NCBI GenBank assembly: GCA_013289765.1
Contig: JABCZI010000004.1
Coordinates: forward strand, 372,001-436,000
Length of the DNA stretch: 64,000 nt
From: Acidobacteriota bacterium
GTDB taxonomy: Bacteria > Acidobacteriota > Terriglobia > Terriglobales > Acidobacteriaceae
Direction of reading: 5' to 3'
This document shows, piece after piece, positions 1-9,372 of the stretch. Under the pieces are notes generated by a model. The model was not told the DNA's origin and did not search any database. It saw only the letters and a list, made by a program, of their open reading frames with translations. Positions within the stretch are counted from its first letter, which is position 1; every line of letters starts with the position of its first letter. The position numbers were made by a program, and so were the translations under genes.

Positions 1-1291
1 CATGTTGCAGCCTGTCGGAAATTGAAGTATCACCACGGAGACCGTTGATCTGAGCCCAGCCTGTGATGCCAACCTGGCAGCGGTGCCGCATGTTGTATCT
101 CTGAATGTCGGTGCGGAACTTTGCGACAAAATATGGCCGCTCTGGGCGAGGCCCCACCAAACTCATCTCGCCCCGAATAACATTGAAAAGCTGGGGTAGT
201 TCGTCCAGGCTGAACTTGCGCAGTATCGCGCCGATCGTAGTGCATCGAGGATCGTTCCTCGTTGTCCAGATGGTATCGCTCTCAGCCGTGCTGCTGCAAT
301 GCATGGAGCGGAACTTAAACAGGGTAAAGTGTTTGCCATGCTTGCCCACTCGTTCCTGCCGGAATAAGACCGGTCCCCGCGAGCTAAGTTTTACGACAAC
401 CGCAATAGCTAGAAGCAGGGGGCTCAGAAAGAACACGCCAAGGATGGCGAACACCAAGTCGAAACTTCGTTTCAATACGGTATAAGCAAAGCTCTCGACT
501 GGAGAGATGGCCAGATTCATCATCTGCAACCGGCCAACCTGAAAGAGTTTCTCGCGCACAGACAGCCGTGGCCCGAGGTCGAAGATAGCGCGCACCGGCT
601 TCCCAAACTCCTGCAGGCTGTCGAGAACGGAAGAAACCTGCAGATACCGTTGAGCTGGAATGGCGACTACTATCTCGTCAAAATTCAGTGACTCGGAATT
701 TAATGGTTCTCCGGCATTGATGACAGGCGCATCCTGAACCATGATCGGTTGTCCTGGAAGTTGCAGGTAAGCTTGAATTTCGCAACGGAAAAATGGGATA
801 CGCCGCATCAATTTGACGCTTCGTCGCGCATACTGGTCGGTGCCGACCACCAGTATCTTTTCACATTTGCGAGGCCAATTCGACGACTTCGACGTGAGGC
901 GAAAGAAGTTTCTGACCGCGACCACAAAACAAAACAGGATTGCGTTGCTGAGAACGATGAAGATTCGCGAAATAATCAACTGATTGAAGAAAACAAGAAG
1001 CGCCGTTTGCAGGCAAAATGTAGCAAAACATGCAAAAAACGCCGCCCGGATTCCCGTGTACTCCCAGAATAAATCCGACACAGATGAGAGCTTGTAATAC
1101 GTAGCGGCCAGGATCCACGCAATTTCGGTGAATAGCAACAAAACCAGGTAGTACTGCGGAACAACGCTATTCACATGCTGCAACCGCACGCTGCCAAATC
1201 GGGCATAGGTGGCTACACCGAAGCTGAACAACGGCAGGAGATACACAAAAACGCGCAACAATAAGTTGTAGTAGTAGACCCGCGAAATCAT
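1..1291 (-). CDS. Exopolysaccharide priming sugar transferase (polyprenyl glycosylphosphotransferase), 3' end beyond window
   Basis: Transfers a sugar-1-phosphate to undecaprenyl phosphate to start the polysaccharide repeat unit at the inner membrane. The frame is open from the ATG at 1291 to the left edge, about 430 codons, so the C-terminus is missing. The N-terminal third has four hydrophobic segments (e.g. YYLVLLLFTEIAWILAA). A soluble CoA-binding-like region follows (EKILVVGTDQYARR), then one more membrane segment (FDLVFAILGVFFLSPLLL). The bacterial sugar-transferase domain shows FKFRSMH, SLDELPQLFNVI, the hallmark VGPRPE, and GITGWAQINGLRGDTS near the cut. A GGAGCAAG sequence precedes the ATG, which overlaps the upstream stop (ATGA). 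WcaJ/CpsE-like family; sugar specificity cannot be read. Confidence 0.95.
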   Translation of the reverse strand, partial: MISRVYYYNLLLRVFVYLLPLFSFGVATYARFGSVRLQHVNSVVPQYYLVLLLFTEIAWILAATYYKLSSVSDLFWEYTGIRAAFFACFATFCLQTALLVFFNQLIISRIFIVLSNAILFCFVVAVRNFFRLTSKSSNWPRKCEKILVVGTDQYARRSVKLMRRIPFFRCEIQAYLQLPGQPIMVQDAPVINAGEPLNSESLNFDEIVVAIPAQRYLQVSSVLDSLQEFGKPVRAIFDLGPRLSVREKLFQVGRLQMMNLAISPVESFAYTVLKRSFDLVFAILGVFFLSPLLLAIAVVVKLSSRGPVLFRQERVGKHGKHFTLFKFRSMHCSSTAESDTIWTTRNDPRCTTIGAILRKFSLDELPQLFNVIRGEMSLVGPRPERPYFVAKFRTDIQRYNMRHRCQVGITGWAQINGLRGDTSISDRLQH

Positions 1292-1551
1292 TTCTTGCTC
1301 CTTTGCGCTCTTCGAACTCGCGCCAGAGCCCCCTCAATCTGTCGACTCAGCGTTAGCCTTTTAACGGCGTGCCCATCCCCTGAATAATCATCGGCCACCG
1401 CAAAGGATACTTGAAACCAAAAGCGTGCCTTGTCCGAACGCAAAAGGCAATTGTCGAGCCAGGTACGGGTCGAATCTGCACTCCTGCTCCTGCATGTCGG
1501 TGACGTTAAAAAAACAAACTTCCGGTTCGAAGATGGTATCTTCCTCGGCAT
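1288..1551 (-). CDS. Hypothetical protein, 87 aa, ATGA-coupled to the priming transferase
   Basis: I do not recognise this protein. It begins 2 bases after the stop of the receiver-like gene, and its own stop overlaps the ATG of the sugar transferase, so the spacing is that of a translationally coupled operon. The product is basic and soluble (C-terminus RVRRAQRSKK), with no signal peptide, membrane segment or repeat. A frame open by chance is possible because the plus strand is also open here. The coupled geometry is the main argument for it being real. Confidence 0.4.
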   Translation of the reverse strand: MPRKIPSSNRKFVFLTSPTCRSRSADSTRTWLDNCLLRSDKARFWFQVSFAVADDYSGDGHAVKRLTLSRQIEGALARVRRAQRSKK

Positions 1552-1552
1552 C

Positions 1553-1945
1553 TCAGTGATGGAAAGTATTCACCAACGATGGAGGTTCTCGCAGAGCGCT
1601 CAAGATTCCGGCTTCGGAACTCTCCAAGGCCTTGGTGCGAACGTCAACCACGGCCCAATAGAACACTCCACGGTTCTTTTCCGGCGCAAGCGCCAGAATC
1701 TTCATCTGCGGATACCGGCCGACGAGAAAACCGCATTGGGTCGCACGTTTGTCGGTGTCGTCCAACGCGAGTATCAATACGTCGGGCCGGGCCTCCTCAA
1801 TCGCCATGGCAAGTTCGTTCTCATTCTGGATTTCGCCAATAACCTCGATGTCGTGCTGGTCGGCTAAGACTGCCAAAACGAGTTCCCGCATGAGTCGCGG
1901 ACCATTCGCAACCAGCACCCTCACGCGTCTTTCGACTATATCCAC
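1553..1945 (-). CDS. Degenerate single-domain response-regulator receiver (pseudo-receiver), 130 aa
   Basis: Aligned by eye to NarL-type receivers: RVLVANGPRLMRE corresponds to the usual RVLIADDHxLVRE, and RPDVLILAL to RPDVVLLDL. The acidic pair is replaced by NG, the phosphoacceptor Asp by Ala, and the conserved Thr (LALA instead of LVLT) and Lys are also gone, so phosphorylation is not expected. No output domain follows. The start is GTG at 1945 with AAAGGTG about 5 bases upstream; the first in-frame ATG would remove the first strand. It heads a minus-strand run with the 87-aa ORF and the priming transferase. A protein-interaction role in controlling polysaccharide synthesis is inference. 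Confidence 0.75.
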   Translation of the reverse strand: MDIVERRVRVLVANGPRLMRELVLAVLADQHDIEVIGEIQNENELAMAIEEARPDVLILALDDTDKRATQCGFLVGRYPQMKILALAPEKNRGVFYWAVVDVRTKALESSEAGILSALREPPSLVNTFHH

Positions 1946-1993
1946 AATGCACCTTTGTAACTCCGTGTAAGAGAATGGGCAAGATTCAATCCT

Positions 1994-2046
1994 GTACTAC
2001 GAGACCGTACTACCGCGTACCCAAGCGTGGTACTAATACAGTACTA
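1994..2046. promoter_or_regulatory. Cluster of GTACTA direct repeats in the 442-bp gap upstream of the receiver gene
   Basis: Within the gene-free stretch 1946-2387, GTACTA occurs at 1994, 2007, 2030 and 2041, and GTAC also at 2017. Spacings are 13, 10, 13 and 11 bases. They lie about 50-100 bases upstream of the GTG start at 1945, a natural operator position. The rest of the gap shows no gene or clear terminator. A function as an operator array is inference. Confidence 0.4.
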
Positions 2047-2387
2047 ATCAATTTTCCCGTTCATTTCACAGCTAGAGGCTTCAGAGCGGCATACCGAAGC
2101 GGATGATCGAAGCCAGTTGTCTCGATATCGATTTCTTGTCTAGGCTGTACCTCTTCGATTCAGAGTTTGGAAGTTCTAAAGCATCAACTGGGGTATTAAG
2201 TGAGAATACGAGTCTTCCAGACTTTCAGCAAGGCTACAAAAGGACGTAGCTAGTGACAGTCGTAACCCCCTTGGTCCTCAACGTCAGGGAGGGTAAGGAT
2301 TAGGCAAGAGTCGTCGGGTTCAATCTTTCCGAAAACGCTTATGGAATCCCTCAACTCCGAATCCCACTAGCGCAGCAAAGTACGAAC

Positions 2388-4952
2388 TCACGGTTGGCCG
2401 ACCGTCTGGGGTGAAGACCTCCGGAAAAATCCCTTAGGCCAAAATGTCAACTGAACGGAAGAAGTAACATTCGACTGTTTTGTTGATGCAATGACAGGAA
2501 AATTCCATATCTCGTATTGGACAGATGCGGAAAAGCTGAAACTCGATCGCGGCCAAAACTCCGCCCGGACGTTCGCGTCGGCCAGAGTGCCGCCATCAGG
2601 AAGAAGTTGTCGGCTCACTTTCTGATGCCTGAATCCAAATTGGAGCTTGTTTCGCGGGCTGAACCAGTATGTGGTCCAGGCCTGGGCCCCCTGTCCTTGA
2701 CGTCCCATCCAACTTCCCATCAAGTGGTGGGCATTCTGAAAACCAGTGATCCAAGTCGCGTCCCAGTAGAAGGCCCCGAATGCAACGTCTCCTCCGCTGC
2801 TGGGTGGATCGGTGTAGCCGCCTTCGACGCGGAAATCCATTTTCGGTATCTTGGGCAGCTTGGGAATATATATTCCTGCAAGCCAAGTCGCGACATCGGG
2901 ACCAAGAATCGGCGTAATTTCGTCATGTTCGGCCATACCTTCAGCATATAGAGTCATTCCATCGCGGACGGGGGGAATCCGATAGCTAAAGTCCAGACCA
3001 GAACGGTGCGACCCTGTCTTGTTCGGAGTCCCGGGGTTGCCGTTGCTCGCTAAGAACACGCTCCTCAAAAATGAATGCAGAGTTAACGGATAGCCGGGGC
3101 CTCCGTAATCGGTGGTGCGCGACAGGCCGATTTCAAGGTTCGAGGTTGGCTTAAAGCTGATTCTTTCGCCGTGAACGATGGGCTGCGGATTCAGCGATTT
3201 CCCGTATTGGCCGACAAGCCCGGTGGGGGTGTCCATGAATTCGTATCCTGAATATTGCCCCAGGAAGGCCTCCACGCGCATGGGTCCAAGCAGTCCGAAG
3301 ACACTCGGAAGCCTAAAAGGCGTAACCCGGTTGACCCGGAACATTCGAAGCGGTTGCGCGTTATCGCTGAGCATCATGGCTCCGCCCTGCGACGGACCCC
3401 ACCACAGGCTCTGGTTGCCATAAGAGAGCTGCCAGTCGGAGAGGTTCAGGGCAACGTACGTGTCCAGGAATCGGCCTTGGTTGAAGGCGGGTATTGGCGT
3501 GTCCGACGGGATGGGGAATGGCGGGGGGACGACGCTGCGGCTGAAATCAGCCTGCGATATTGCTTCGCGAGCACTTAATGGCAAAGCCGGCGCCGAGGGA
3601 GAATGCTGATATTCGCCACGAACATAAACCGTAAACGGACCATACGACGCCCATCCCGACAGCCCCGAAACGTTGTTGAAACCCTGTTCCTCGGGACGGC
3701 CAAAGTCGTTGACGATTGTCTGCCCAAAGTGGTCGCCGTCAGTCAGGGGTTTGCCGACGATCTCTGTGCTTCGGCTATAAGCTGATTCCAGCCGAAGCTC
3801 AGCATTATCCCCGCCATCCAGCAAATTAACTTCCCGGCCAAATTCGTTCTGTAGAGCCCCGTACAGCCGTGCCGCCTCGCTCTCCTTCAAGTCGTCTTCT
3901 GCGATCGGAACCGACGCCTCCTTGACCTGCCGCGCACATTCCAGGCGCGTCCACGGACGCATATCGGCAAATCCACTATGAATGTATCCAAGAGCGGTCA
4001 GCCGATCAAAGGCCGGATAGATCCAGCTATCCAGGGACACGTACGGCGATCCCATATTCCGAGCTTCGCGGACCGTATCCTCGGCCTCTTTTTTGCTAAA
4101 AGTGCCCCATTCTGCGATTTCAGCATCGCTGTAGTGAGAGTGGGAGCGATAGACTTGCCGACCGAGATACCACCCGAGGGCGCTGCCTAACACCACTTCC
4201 GATGCAAAGTGCTGATGCCCTACAACCCGCGTGGCACTTATCCCTCCCGCTGCGCCGTAGGCCAGCAACTGCGTGAGTGGGCCGGGATATTCATGAGCAA
4301 TCACACTTGCAATTGCCCAACTGATCGACGCATGTTCGGAAGGGAAAGAGGTCCCGCCCTGAAAAAAATGTCCCTTGCCGCTGCCGGTGAAGGGACGTTC
4401 GCGTCCGGAGGCATACTTGAAGACTTCTGTATCGAGGAATGCGTCGATGCCGGCCTCTCCACTTAGCAGTCCTGTTTCCCTCATTTGATCGTTGTTCGTC
4501 AGATGTCCCCAAAGAAACATTCCTGCACCAGCGCCAGCCATCGCAGCCAGTCCTGCATTGGAAACAGTGACCGCGTGCGAGACCGTGGTTGGGGTTGTGG
4601 GAACGTGCTTTTCGATCGCAGTGTCGCTGGCAACCAGAGCCGCTCCCACGAAAGCTAACGGCACCGTCCATTGCAATTCCGTCTCACTCATGTGGAATGG
4701 AGTCGACCAGAAATTCTTTTGATCTAGAAAAAGATTGCGGGGAAGCGACTTCAAATCAACCGGCGGCAGGGCGAACTCGGTCGCAGATTTTTCAGGCGGG
4801 TCAGGAATTGGTTTTTGGTCCGCGATCGTTTGCGCGCATACAATCAGATTACAGCCAAAGAACAGGGCCACCAGCAAACTTGAAGCCCGTAAGAACTTGG
4901 CACGATAGCCACTTCTGGCAAGCGTATTGCTAACGGTTTCTGCAAGGTTCAT
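2388..4952 (-). CDS. PAP2-family phosphatase fused to a Wzi-like capsule assembly barrel, 854 aa
   Basis: A signal peptide (SSLLVALFFGCNLIVCAQ, about residues 24-42) precedes a PAP2 lipid-phosphatase domain. All three motifs are visible: KYASGRERP (KxxxxxxRP, about 178-186), FPSEH (PSGH variant), and TRVVGHQHFASEV (RxxxxxHxxxD with E for D). From about residue 300 the protein matches the capsule assembly protein Wzi outer-membrane barrel, with alternating strands and the segment SYGNQSLWWGPSQGGAM. The fusion would join removal of phosphate from a prenyl pyrophosphate carrier in the periplasm to surface anchoring of polymer; that coupling is inference. It is divergent from wzz across about 270 bp. 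Confidence 0.85.
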   Translation of the reverse strand: MNLAETVSNTLARSGYRAKFLRASSLLVALFFGCNLIVCAQTIADQKPIPDPPEKSATEFALPPVDLKSLPRNLFLDQKNFWSTPFHMSETELQWTVPLAFVGAALVASDTAIEKHVPTTPTTVSHAVTVSNAGLAAMAGAGAGMFLWGHLTNNDQMRETGLLSGEAGIDAFLDTEVFKYASGRERPFTGSGKGHFFQGGTSFPSEHASISWAIASVIAHEYPGPLTQLLAYGAAGGISATRVVGHQHFASEVVLGSALGWYLGRQVYRSHSHYSDAEIAEWGTFSKKEAEDTVREARNMGSPYVSLDSWIYPAFDRLTALGYIHSGFADMRPWTRLECARQVKEASVPIAEDDLKESEAARLYGALQNEFGREVNLLDGGDNAELRLESAYSRSTEIVGKPLTDGDHFGQTIVNDFGRPEEQGFNNVSGLSGWASYGPFTVYVRGEYQHSPSAPALPLSAREAISQADFSRSVVPPPFPIPSDTPIPAFNQGRFLDTYVALNLSDWQLSYGNQSLWWGPSQGGAMMLSDNAQPLRMFRVNRVTPFRLPSVFGLLGPMRVEAFLGQYSGYEFMDTPTGLVGQYGKSLNPQPIVHGERISFKPTSNLEIGLSRTTDYGGPGYPLTLHSFLRSVFLASNGNPGTPNKTGSHRSGLDFSYRIPPVRDGMTLYAEGMAEHDEITPILGPDVATWLAGIYIPKLPKIPKMDFRVEGGYTDPPSSGGDVAFGAFYWDATWITGFQNAHHLMGSWMGRQGQGAQAWTTYWFSPRNKLQFGFRHQKVSRQLLPDGGTLADANVRAEFWPRSSFSFSASVQYEIWNFPVIASTKQSNVTSSVQLTFWPKGFFRRSSPQTVGQP

Positions 4953-5222
4953 TTCCCGTCCTTAGTGAAGTCCACCACTGGCGCGCGCATCGGTCTGTCG
5001 TTCTATTAAATATACAATCGTGCCGCGAGCGGCTGGGCACTGGTAGATCGCACTGTTCATTTTGACAGAATTCGGAGTGGGTTCAAAGATGCCAGAGCAC
5101 TCGCTGATCTCCCAGAAAGATCCAGAAAGAATAAAGAGCAATTTTGAGGACGCCGGCTGGTCCCGGCCTTCATCGTGAAAACGAAGATTCTGGCCCCGGG
5201 GAGCCTGATAGACTCCCTCTAA

Positions 5223-6512
5223 GTGGCGTGCAATAATTGCGAAATGGCAACATATCCGGATACCGAAGTCGTTCAAACCGAACCGATTGCCTACAAACAA
5301 ACTGGGGAGGTGTCGTCGGACGAAACTGAGGTTTCGCTGCTCGACATCGTGGTTCTTCTTGCCGGAGAGAAGCGCTTCATCGTCCGCTTTGTGCTGGGCG
5401 CCGCTGTGTTGGCGGCTGTGGTTTCCTTTCTTCTGCCGATCCAGTACGAAGCGAAAATTGTGCTTATGCCGCCTTCGCAGAGCACATCCGCGGGCTCGGC
5501 ACTGTTGGGGCAGCTCGGGAACATGGGCTCGCTGGGCTCCCTCGCCTCCATGACGGGCCTGAGCATGAAAAATCCTGCCGACATGTATCTTGCCTTTCTA
5601 ACGAGCCGGACAGTCGAAGACGCACTGATTTCCCGTTTCAACTTGATGAAGGAGTATCACAAAAAATATCTTTCGGACGCTCGCAAGGAGCTCGAAGGCC
5701 GGACCACAGCGGCGGTCGGAACCAAGGACGGATTGATCCGTCTCTCAATCGAAGACGGCGACCCTAAGCGTGCTGCTGAACTGGCCAATGGCTACGTGGA
5801 GGAATTCCGCAAACTCTCCGCCTCGCTCGCCATCACCGAAGCCGCGCGGCGGCGTTTGTTCTTTGAACACCAATTGCAAGATGCCAAGGATAATCTCACG
5901 AAGGCCGAAGAGGCCATGAGAAAGACTCAGCAATCCACCGGCGTTCTACAGATTGACAGTCAGGCGCGATCACTGATCGAATCGGCCGCGATTTTGCGCG
6001 CACAGGTAGTTGCCAAGCAAGTCCAGATTCAAAGCATGCGATCTTTCGCGGCCGACGATAACCCCGAACTGATTCTCGCCAAACAGCAACTGGCCGCTCT
6101 TGAAGGGCAGCTTCAAAGGGTCGCGGGATCGCAGAGCGATACTGGGTCGGATATCAACCTTTCCAAGGGGCGTGTGACAGAATCTGGAATGGAGTACGTC
6201 CGCCGGTTTCGGGATCTCAAATACCACGAAACCGTCTATGAGCTGCTGGCGAAGGAATTCGAAATTGCCAAACTCGATGAAGCGCGCGAGGGGTCGATTA
6301 TTCAAGTGGTGGATGCCGCAGTCCCGCCCGACAAGAAGTCATTTCCACCACGAATGTTAATTGTCATGGGCGTAACCGTTCTTTCTTTCTTTCTTGCCGC
6401 GTTCTGGATCGTGCTGCGGCACGGCATGGCACGTACCTTCGAACTGCCGGAAAACCAGCAGCGCCTGGAAACAATAAAGGAGCGCTGGAAAGAAAAGCAA
6501 GGCACAGCGTAG
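5223..6512 (+). CDS. Wzz/GumC-family polysaccharide chain-length regulator
   Basis: Inner-membrane polysaccharide co-polymerase setting chain length with the Wzy polymerase encoded next. Layout: short cytoplasmic N-terminus, membrane segment FIVRFVLGAAVLAAVVSFLLP, Wzz domain with a Gly/Ser-rich stretch (GSALLGQLGNMGSLGS), a long helical coiled-coil middle (residues about 200-350), PPDKKSFPPR and a second membrane segment (MLIVMGVTVLSFFLAAFW). There is no Walker motif, so no fused tyrosine kinase. GTG 5223 is the furthest start; ATG 5244 is equally possible, and neither has a strong ribosome binding site. The wzy-like gene follows about 50 bp downstream. Confidence 0.9.
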   Translation: MACNNCEMATYPDTEVVQTEPIAYKQTGEVSSDETEVSLLDIVVLLAGEKRFIVRFVLGAAVLAAVVSFLLPIQYEAKIVLMPPSQSTSAGSALLGQLGNMGSLGSLASMTGLSMKNPADMYLAFLTSRTVEDALISRFNLMKEYHKKYLSDARKELEGRTTAAVGTKDGLIRLSIEDGDPKRAAELANGYVEEFRKLSASLAITEAARRRLFFEHQLQDAKDNLTKAEEAMRKTQQSTGVLQIDSQARSLIESAAILRAQVVAKQVQIQSMRSFAADDNPELILAKQQLAALEGQLQRVAGSQSDTGSDINLSKGRVTESGMEYVRRFRDLKYHETVYELLAKEFEIAKLDEAREGSIIQVVDAAVPPDKKSFPPRMLIVMGVTVLSFFLAAFWIVLRHGMARTFELPENQQRLETIKERWKEKQGTA

Positions 6513-6563
6513 CCGCCTCCCGATTCCGGCTGTGTGCGGCATGCCCAGGCACGGTGTTTATTT

Positions 6564-7835
6564 ATGAGCTCTCGTGATCGGAAAAGCTTCGAAGTCCCAG
6601 GAGCTTCGCCCGCAACGCTTCCCTTGCGTCCGCATGTTTTGTTTTTCCTTACATACAATGCTCTTTATCTGGTTCCATTGCTTCTTGCCTTCTTTCTGGG
6701 CTATGACCAAGGTGGGATAGGGGACGTTCTGGGAATAAGTGGGGCCACGATACTCGAAATCTGTTTGGCATATCTTTCGGGGATGGTGGCGTTTGTCGTT
6801 GGAGCATACTCACCTGACTTTTTTTCCTGGACTATGCGGGCCCATTCGCGGCCGACTCCGCCAATTTGCTGGCTGCGAATAGGGGCTGCGGAAAAGATCG
6901 CAATTTTGATCCTCTGTCTTGTCTTTGTGGTCTCCAAGATATCGCTTGTTCCCCTGGGTGTCTATCACGACTACGCATTTGATACTGGCTCGATGGTCGG
7001 GGGTCGGTGGTCTTACTCGATGGTCTGTTCCGAGGCTATGATTCTTGCAGGCATAGCCGCACTATTCACCAAGGGGAGGCACAGCCTGCGCAACTTCGTT
7101 ATGATCAGCGCCTTGAACGGGATCAATTTGCTACATGGGACGCGAATCTTCTTTATAAGCTCAATCATGGTGCTTGCGCTGTATGGATATGTTCGCGGAA
7201 AAGTCACCTTAAAGCGCGCGATCCTGTATGGACCGCTCGCCTTTGCTATGGTGCTCCTGCTGGCCTATATAGTTTTTCTATCTCGTTCCCACGTTAGCAC
7301 TACGGGAGCATTTTCTCCGGCTGCGTTGGTCAGCCCGGTAATCTATGAGAGTGTCCTTTCCCAAGCGTCCCTGATAGGGCTCCTTGGTCCCAGTCCAGCC
7401 TGGGAAACCTTCGGACACCCCTTGCGGTTTCTTCTTGACATTATATTGTTCACAGTGCCTAGACCCATGCTGCCAGACAAGGATTCTCTGCTTTATATTG
7501 GTCGCTTCTACTATCTTTCCCCATACGGTGCGTTTAACGGCTACGCGCAGGGCCTTATTTATTTCGGCTTTCTTTTCCCGTTGTTCTACTTCTTGTTGGG
7601 GCTGACGGGTTCATACTTATACAAGAAGTCTCAACTGAGCCCTTGGTGGCTCGTTCTGTACATTTTTTTTACCGCAGATTTCCTGCTGCATATTATGAGA
7701 GACGGCTATATCGTGCCTTTGAAGATGCTGATCAATACGGCCGAATGTATTTTAATCTTGATCTTTTGGAGGAACGTCGTGAATGCGTGTACCCCAAATG
7801 AGCCGCTGGGATCCGAAGCCAAGTTGAGCAACTGA
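6564..7835 (+). CDS. Oligosaccharide repeat unit polymerase (Wzy-like), multi-pass membrane protein
   Basis: About 423 residues, with ten or more hydrophobic segments, e.g. VLFFLTYNALYLVPLLLAFF at the start and WLVLYIFFTADFLLHIMRDG near the end. The layout and position right after wzz fit a Wzy polymerase that joins lipid-linked repeat units in the periplasm. Wzy proteins diverge so much that topology and context carry most of the weight. The frame opens at GTG 6534, but ATG 6564 is the more usual start. O-antigen ligase is the alternative; it is less likely next to a chain-length regulator. Confidence 0.75.
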   Translation: MSSRDRKSFEVPGASPATLPLRPHVLFFLTYNALYLVPLLLAFFLGYDQGGIGDVLGISGATILEICLAYLSGMVAFVVGAYSPDFFSWTMRAHSRPTPPICWLRIGAAEKIAILILCLVFVVSKISLVPLGVYHDYAFDTGSMVGGRWSYSMVCSEAMILAGIAALFTKGRHSLRNFVMISALNGINLLHGTRIFFISSIMVLALYGYVRGKVTLKRAILYGPLAFAMVLLLAYIVFLSRSHVSTTGAFSPAALVSPVIYESVLSQASLIGLLGPSPAWETFGHPLRFLLDIILFTVPRPMLPDKDSLLYIGRFYYLSPYGAFNGYAQGLIYFGFLFPLFYFLLGLTGSYLYKKSQLSPWWLVLYIFFTADFLLHIMRDGYIVPLKMLINTAECILILIFWRNVVNACTPNEPLGSEAKLSN

Positions 7836-7978
7836 GGCGATCTCCGGTACCGTCAACCAACCGCCTGTCATCTCGAGCAGCCATGGAACTCAGCAAGCGA
7901 CAGCATGACCAGTCCACTACTCTACGTCGTGCCCATCAAAAAAGATGAAGCCTCGGCACGCTGGTACTCGCCCGCCCG

Positions 7979-8878
7979 TCAAGAAGGGGGCTGCTCTACG
8001 CTTACCCTTCCGCGTTTATATCCCAGATATTTCAATCCCGTGCGAAGCACTGCTTCCGGAATCAGCCATGGCGCGTGCCTGAACAGGTACTGGATTTCAG
8101 AAATTGCAAACCTGCGTCCTTCTCCGGACGCTTTACCGAAGTCGCGTAGGAGCCACGGCTCGGTTCCATGCAATCGGCCAATCCTGTAGTAACGCTGGAA
8201 CTCTTCGCCGAAACTGTGAGCATGCGAATGGTAGACCTGCGCCTCGGCAACGTAGGCAATACTCCAGCCGTTTTGCAGCAGACGTGCCGCAACCACCGTA
8301 TCCTCTCCAAAGTTCGATTCCCTTGGAAACCCGCCGGCTTGCTCCAAAGCGGTCCTTCGATAGGCTCCGAAGGAATTCGAAAAAAAGATCGCTTTGAAAC
8401 CAAGAGCGTCACGCTCCGCAAGCGTCCCTACCCTCGACTCTGGGGGGTAATTAAAGTTGCGGGCATGTGACTCGATCGGCCCCGCTCCCACCCGAGGGAG
8501 CTGCCGGCCAAATGCAGCACCAATCGAAGGATCCTCAAATGACCCCACAAGGCGAACAATAGCGTCATTGTTCGCAAGAATTGCATCCTGAGTGAGGTAA
8601 ACGAGAATATCGACCGGCTGAAGCAGTTCGGCCGCAACTTGCCGGGTGCCGCCGTGATTGAACTCTGAACGTGCGATGGAAAGAACACGGTAACCCGCGG
8701 ATCGTGCCAACTCCAGTGTTCCGTCGGTCGAGCTCGAATCAACGATAAGTATCTGTTGCGGTTTTAATCCCTGTTGGCGAAGCCCTTCCTGGAATACACG
8801 CCACAGCTTTGCGGCATTGAGTGTTGGCACAACCACTGCTAGAGTTCGGTTGCAGCCTACCCAGGCGGGTGCTACCAT
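7979..8878 (-). CDS. Glycosyltransferase family 2 (rhamnosyltransferase-like)
   Basis: GT-A fold enzyme adding a sugar to the growing repeat unit on the cytoplasmic face. The start AVVVPTLNAAKLW leads to the nucleotide-binding strand ILIVDSSSTDGTLELA, then FNHGGTRQVAAE, VYLTQDAIL (DxD-like position) and FGEDTVVAARLL. FNHGGTR and the QDA motif resemble RfbF-type rhamnosyltransferases. The frame is open to 9088, but residues before the ATG at 8878 are unlike the family, so I start there (about 299 aa). It ends convergently with the polymerase gene. Confidence 0.85.
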   Translation of the reverse strand: MVAPAWVGCNRTLAVVVPTLNAAKLWRVFQEGLRQQGLKPQQILIVDSSSTDGTLELARSAGYRVLSIARSEFNHGGTRQVAAELLQPVDILVYLTQDAILANNDAIVRLVGSFEDPSIGAAFGRQLPRVGAGPIESHARNFNYPPESRVGTLAERDALGFKAIFFSNSFGAYRRTALEQAGGFPRESNFGEDTVVAARLLQNGWSIAYVAEAQVYHSHAHSFGEEFQRYYRIGRLHGTEPWLLRDFGKASGEGRRFAISEIQYLFRHAPWLIPEAVLRTGLKYLGYKRGRVSVEQPPS

Positions 8879-9372
8879 AGCGTCGGAGTAGGACACCGTT
8901 AAATTATATCTTACCGCCTTACAGGAAATTTTGCGGAGGAAGAGATCGTCGCTGGGAAGCGGGCTAGCGACTTTCCAGGTTTGCCGTTGGATTAATCGCG
9001 CCCGGGCCCCCGTGGACGCCGCTACATCGACATGATGCCTGTTGCCATGTTTGGCGGGGTTGGGTTTATTGGAACGCACCATTCGCAATTTTCTTTGCGC
9101 GACAGTCCGGTTTCAGGAGGCATGCTTGCTGACCTAAATCGGCCGCGTAGTGAAAGTCATGCGGGCCGCACTGCAGGATGCGCTGGCCTCAGTAGGTGCC
9201 GTACCTCAATTGAAGTTCCCAGCAATCGCCGTCCCTTTCCTCACCGAGACCGCTCGGCTGCGCCAGAATTGTGTTCAGGAGTTCGTTCTCGCCTTACGAA
9301 GTCACCGGCGACAGGAAAGGCACGATTTCCCTTTCGGTGCCAGAACGCGGGATGGGCGCTAAACCATACTAG
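8879..9372. other. 494-bp divergent intergenic stretch between two glycosyltransferase genes
   Basis: Lies between the minus-strand GT2 start (8878) and the plus-strand GT4 start (9373), so it should carry both promoters. Short open frames on both strands lack family resemblance and good ribosome binding sites. I see no inverted repeat, terminator or RNA gene. Base composition turns more AT-rich at the right edge, where the transferred-looking GT4 gene begins. Confidence 0.4.
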
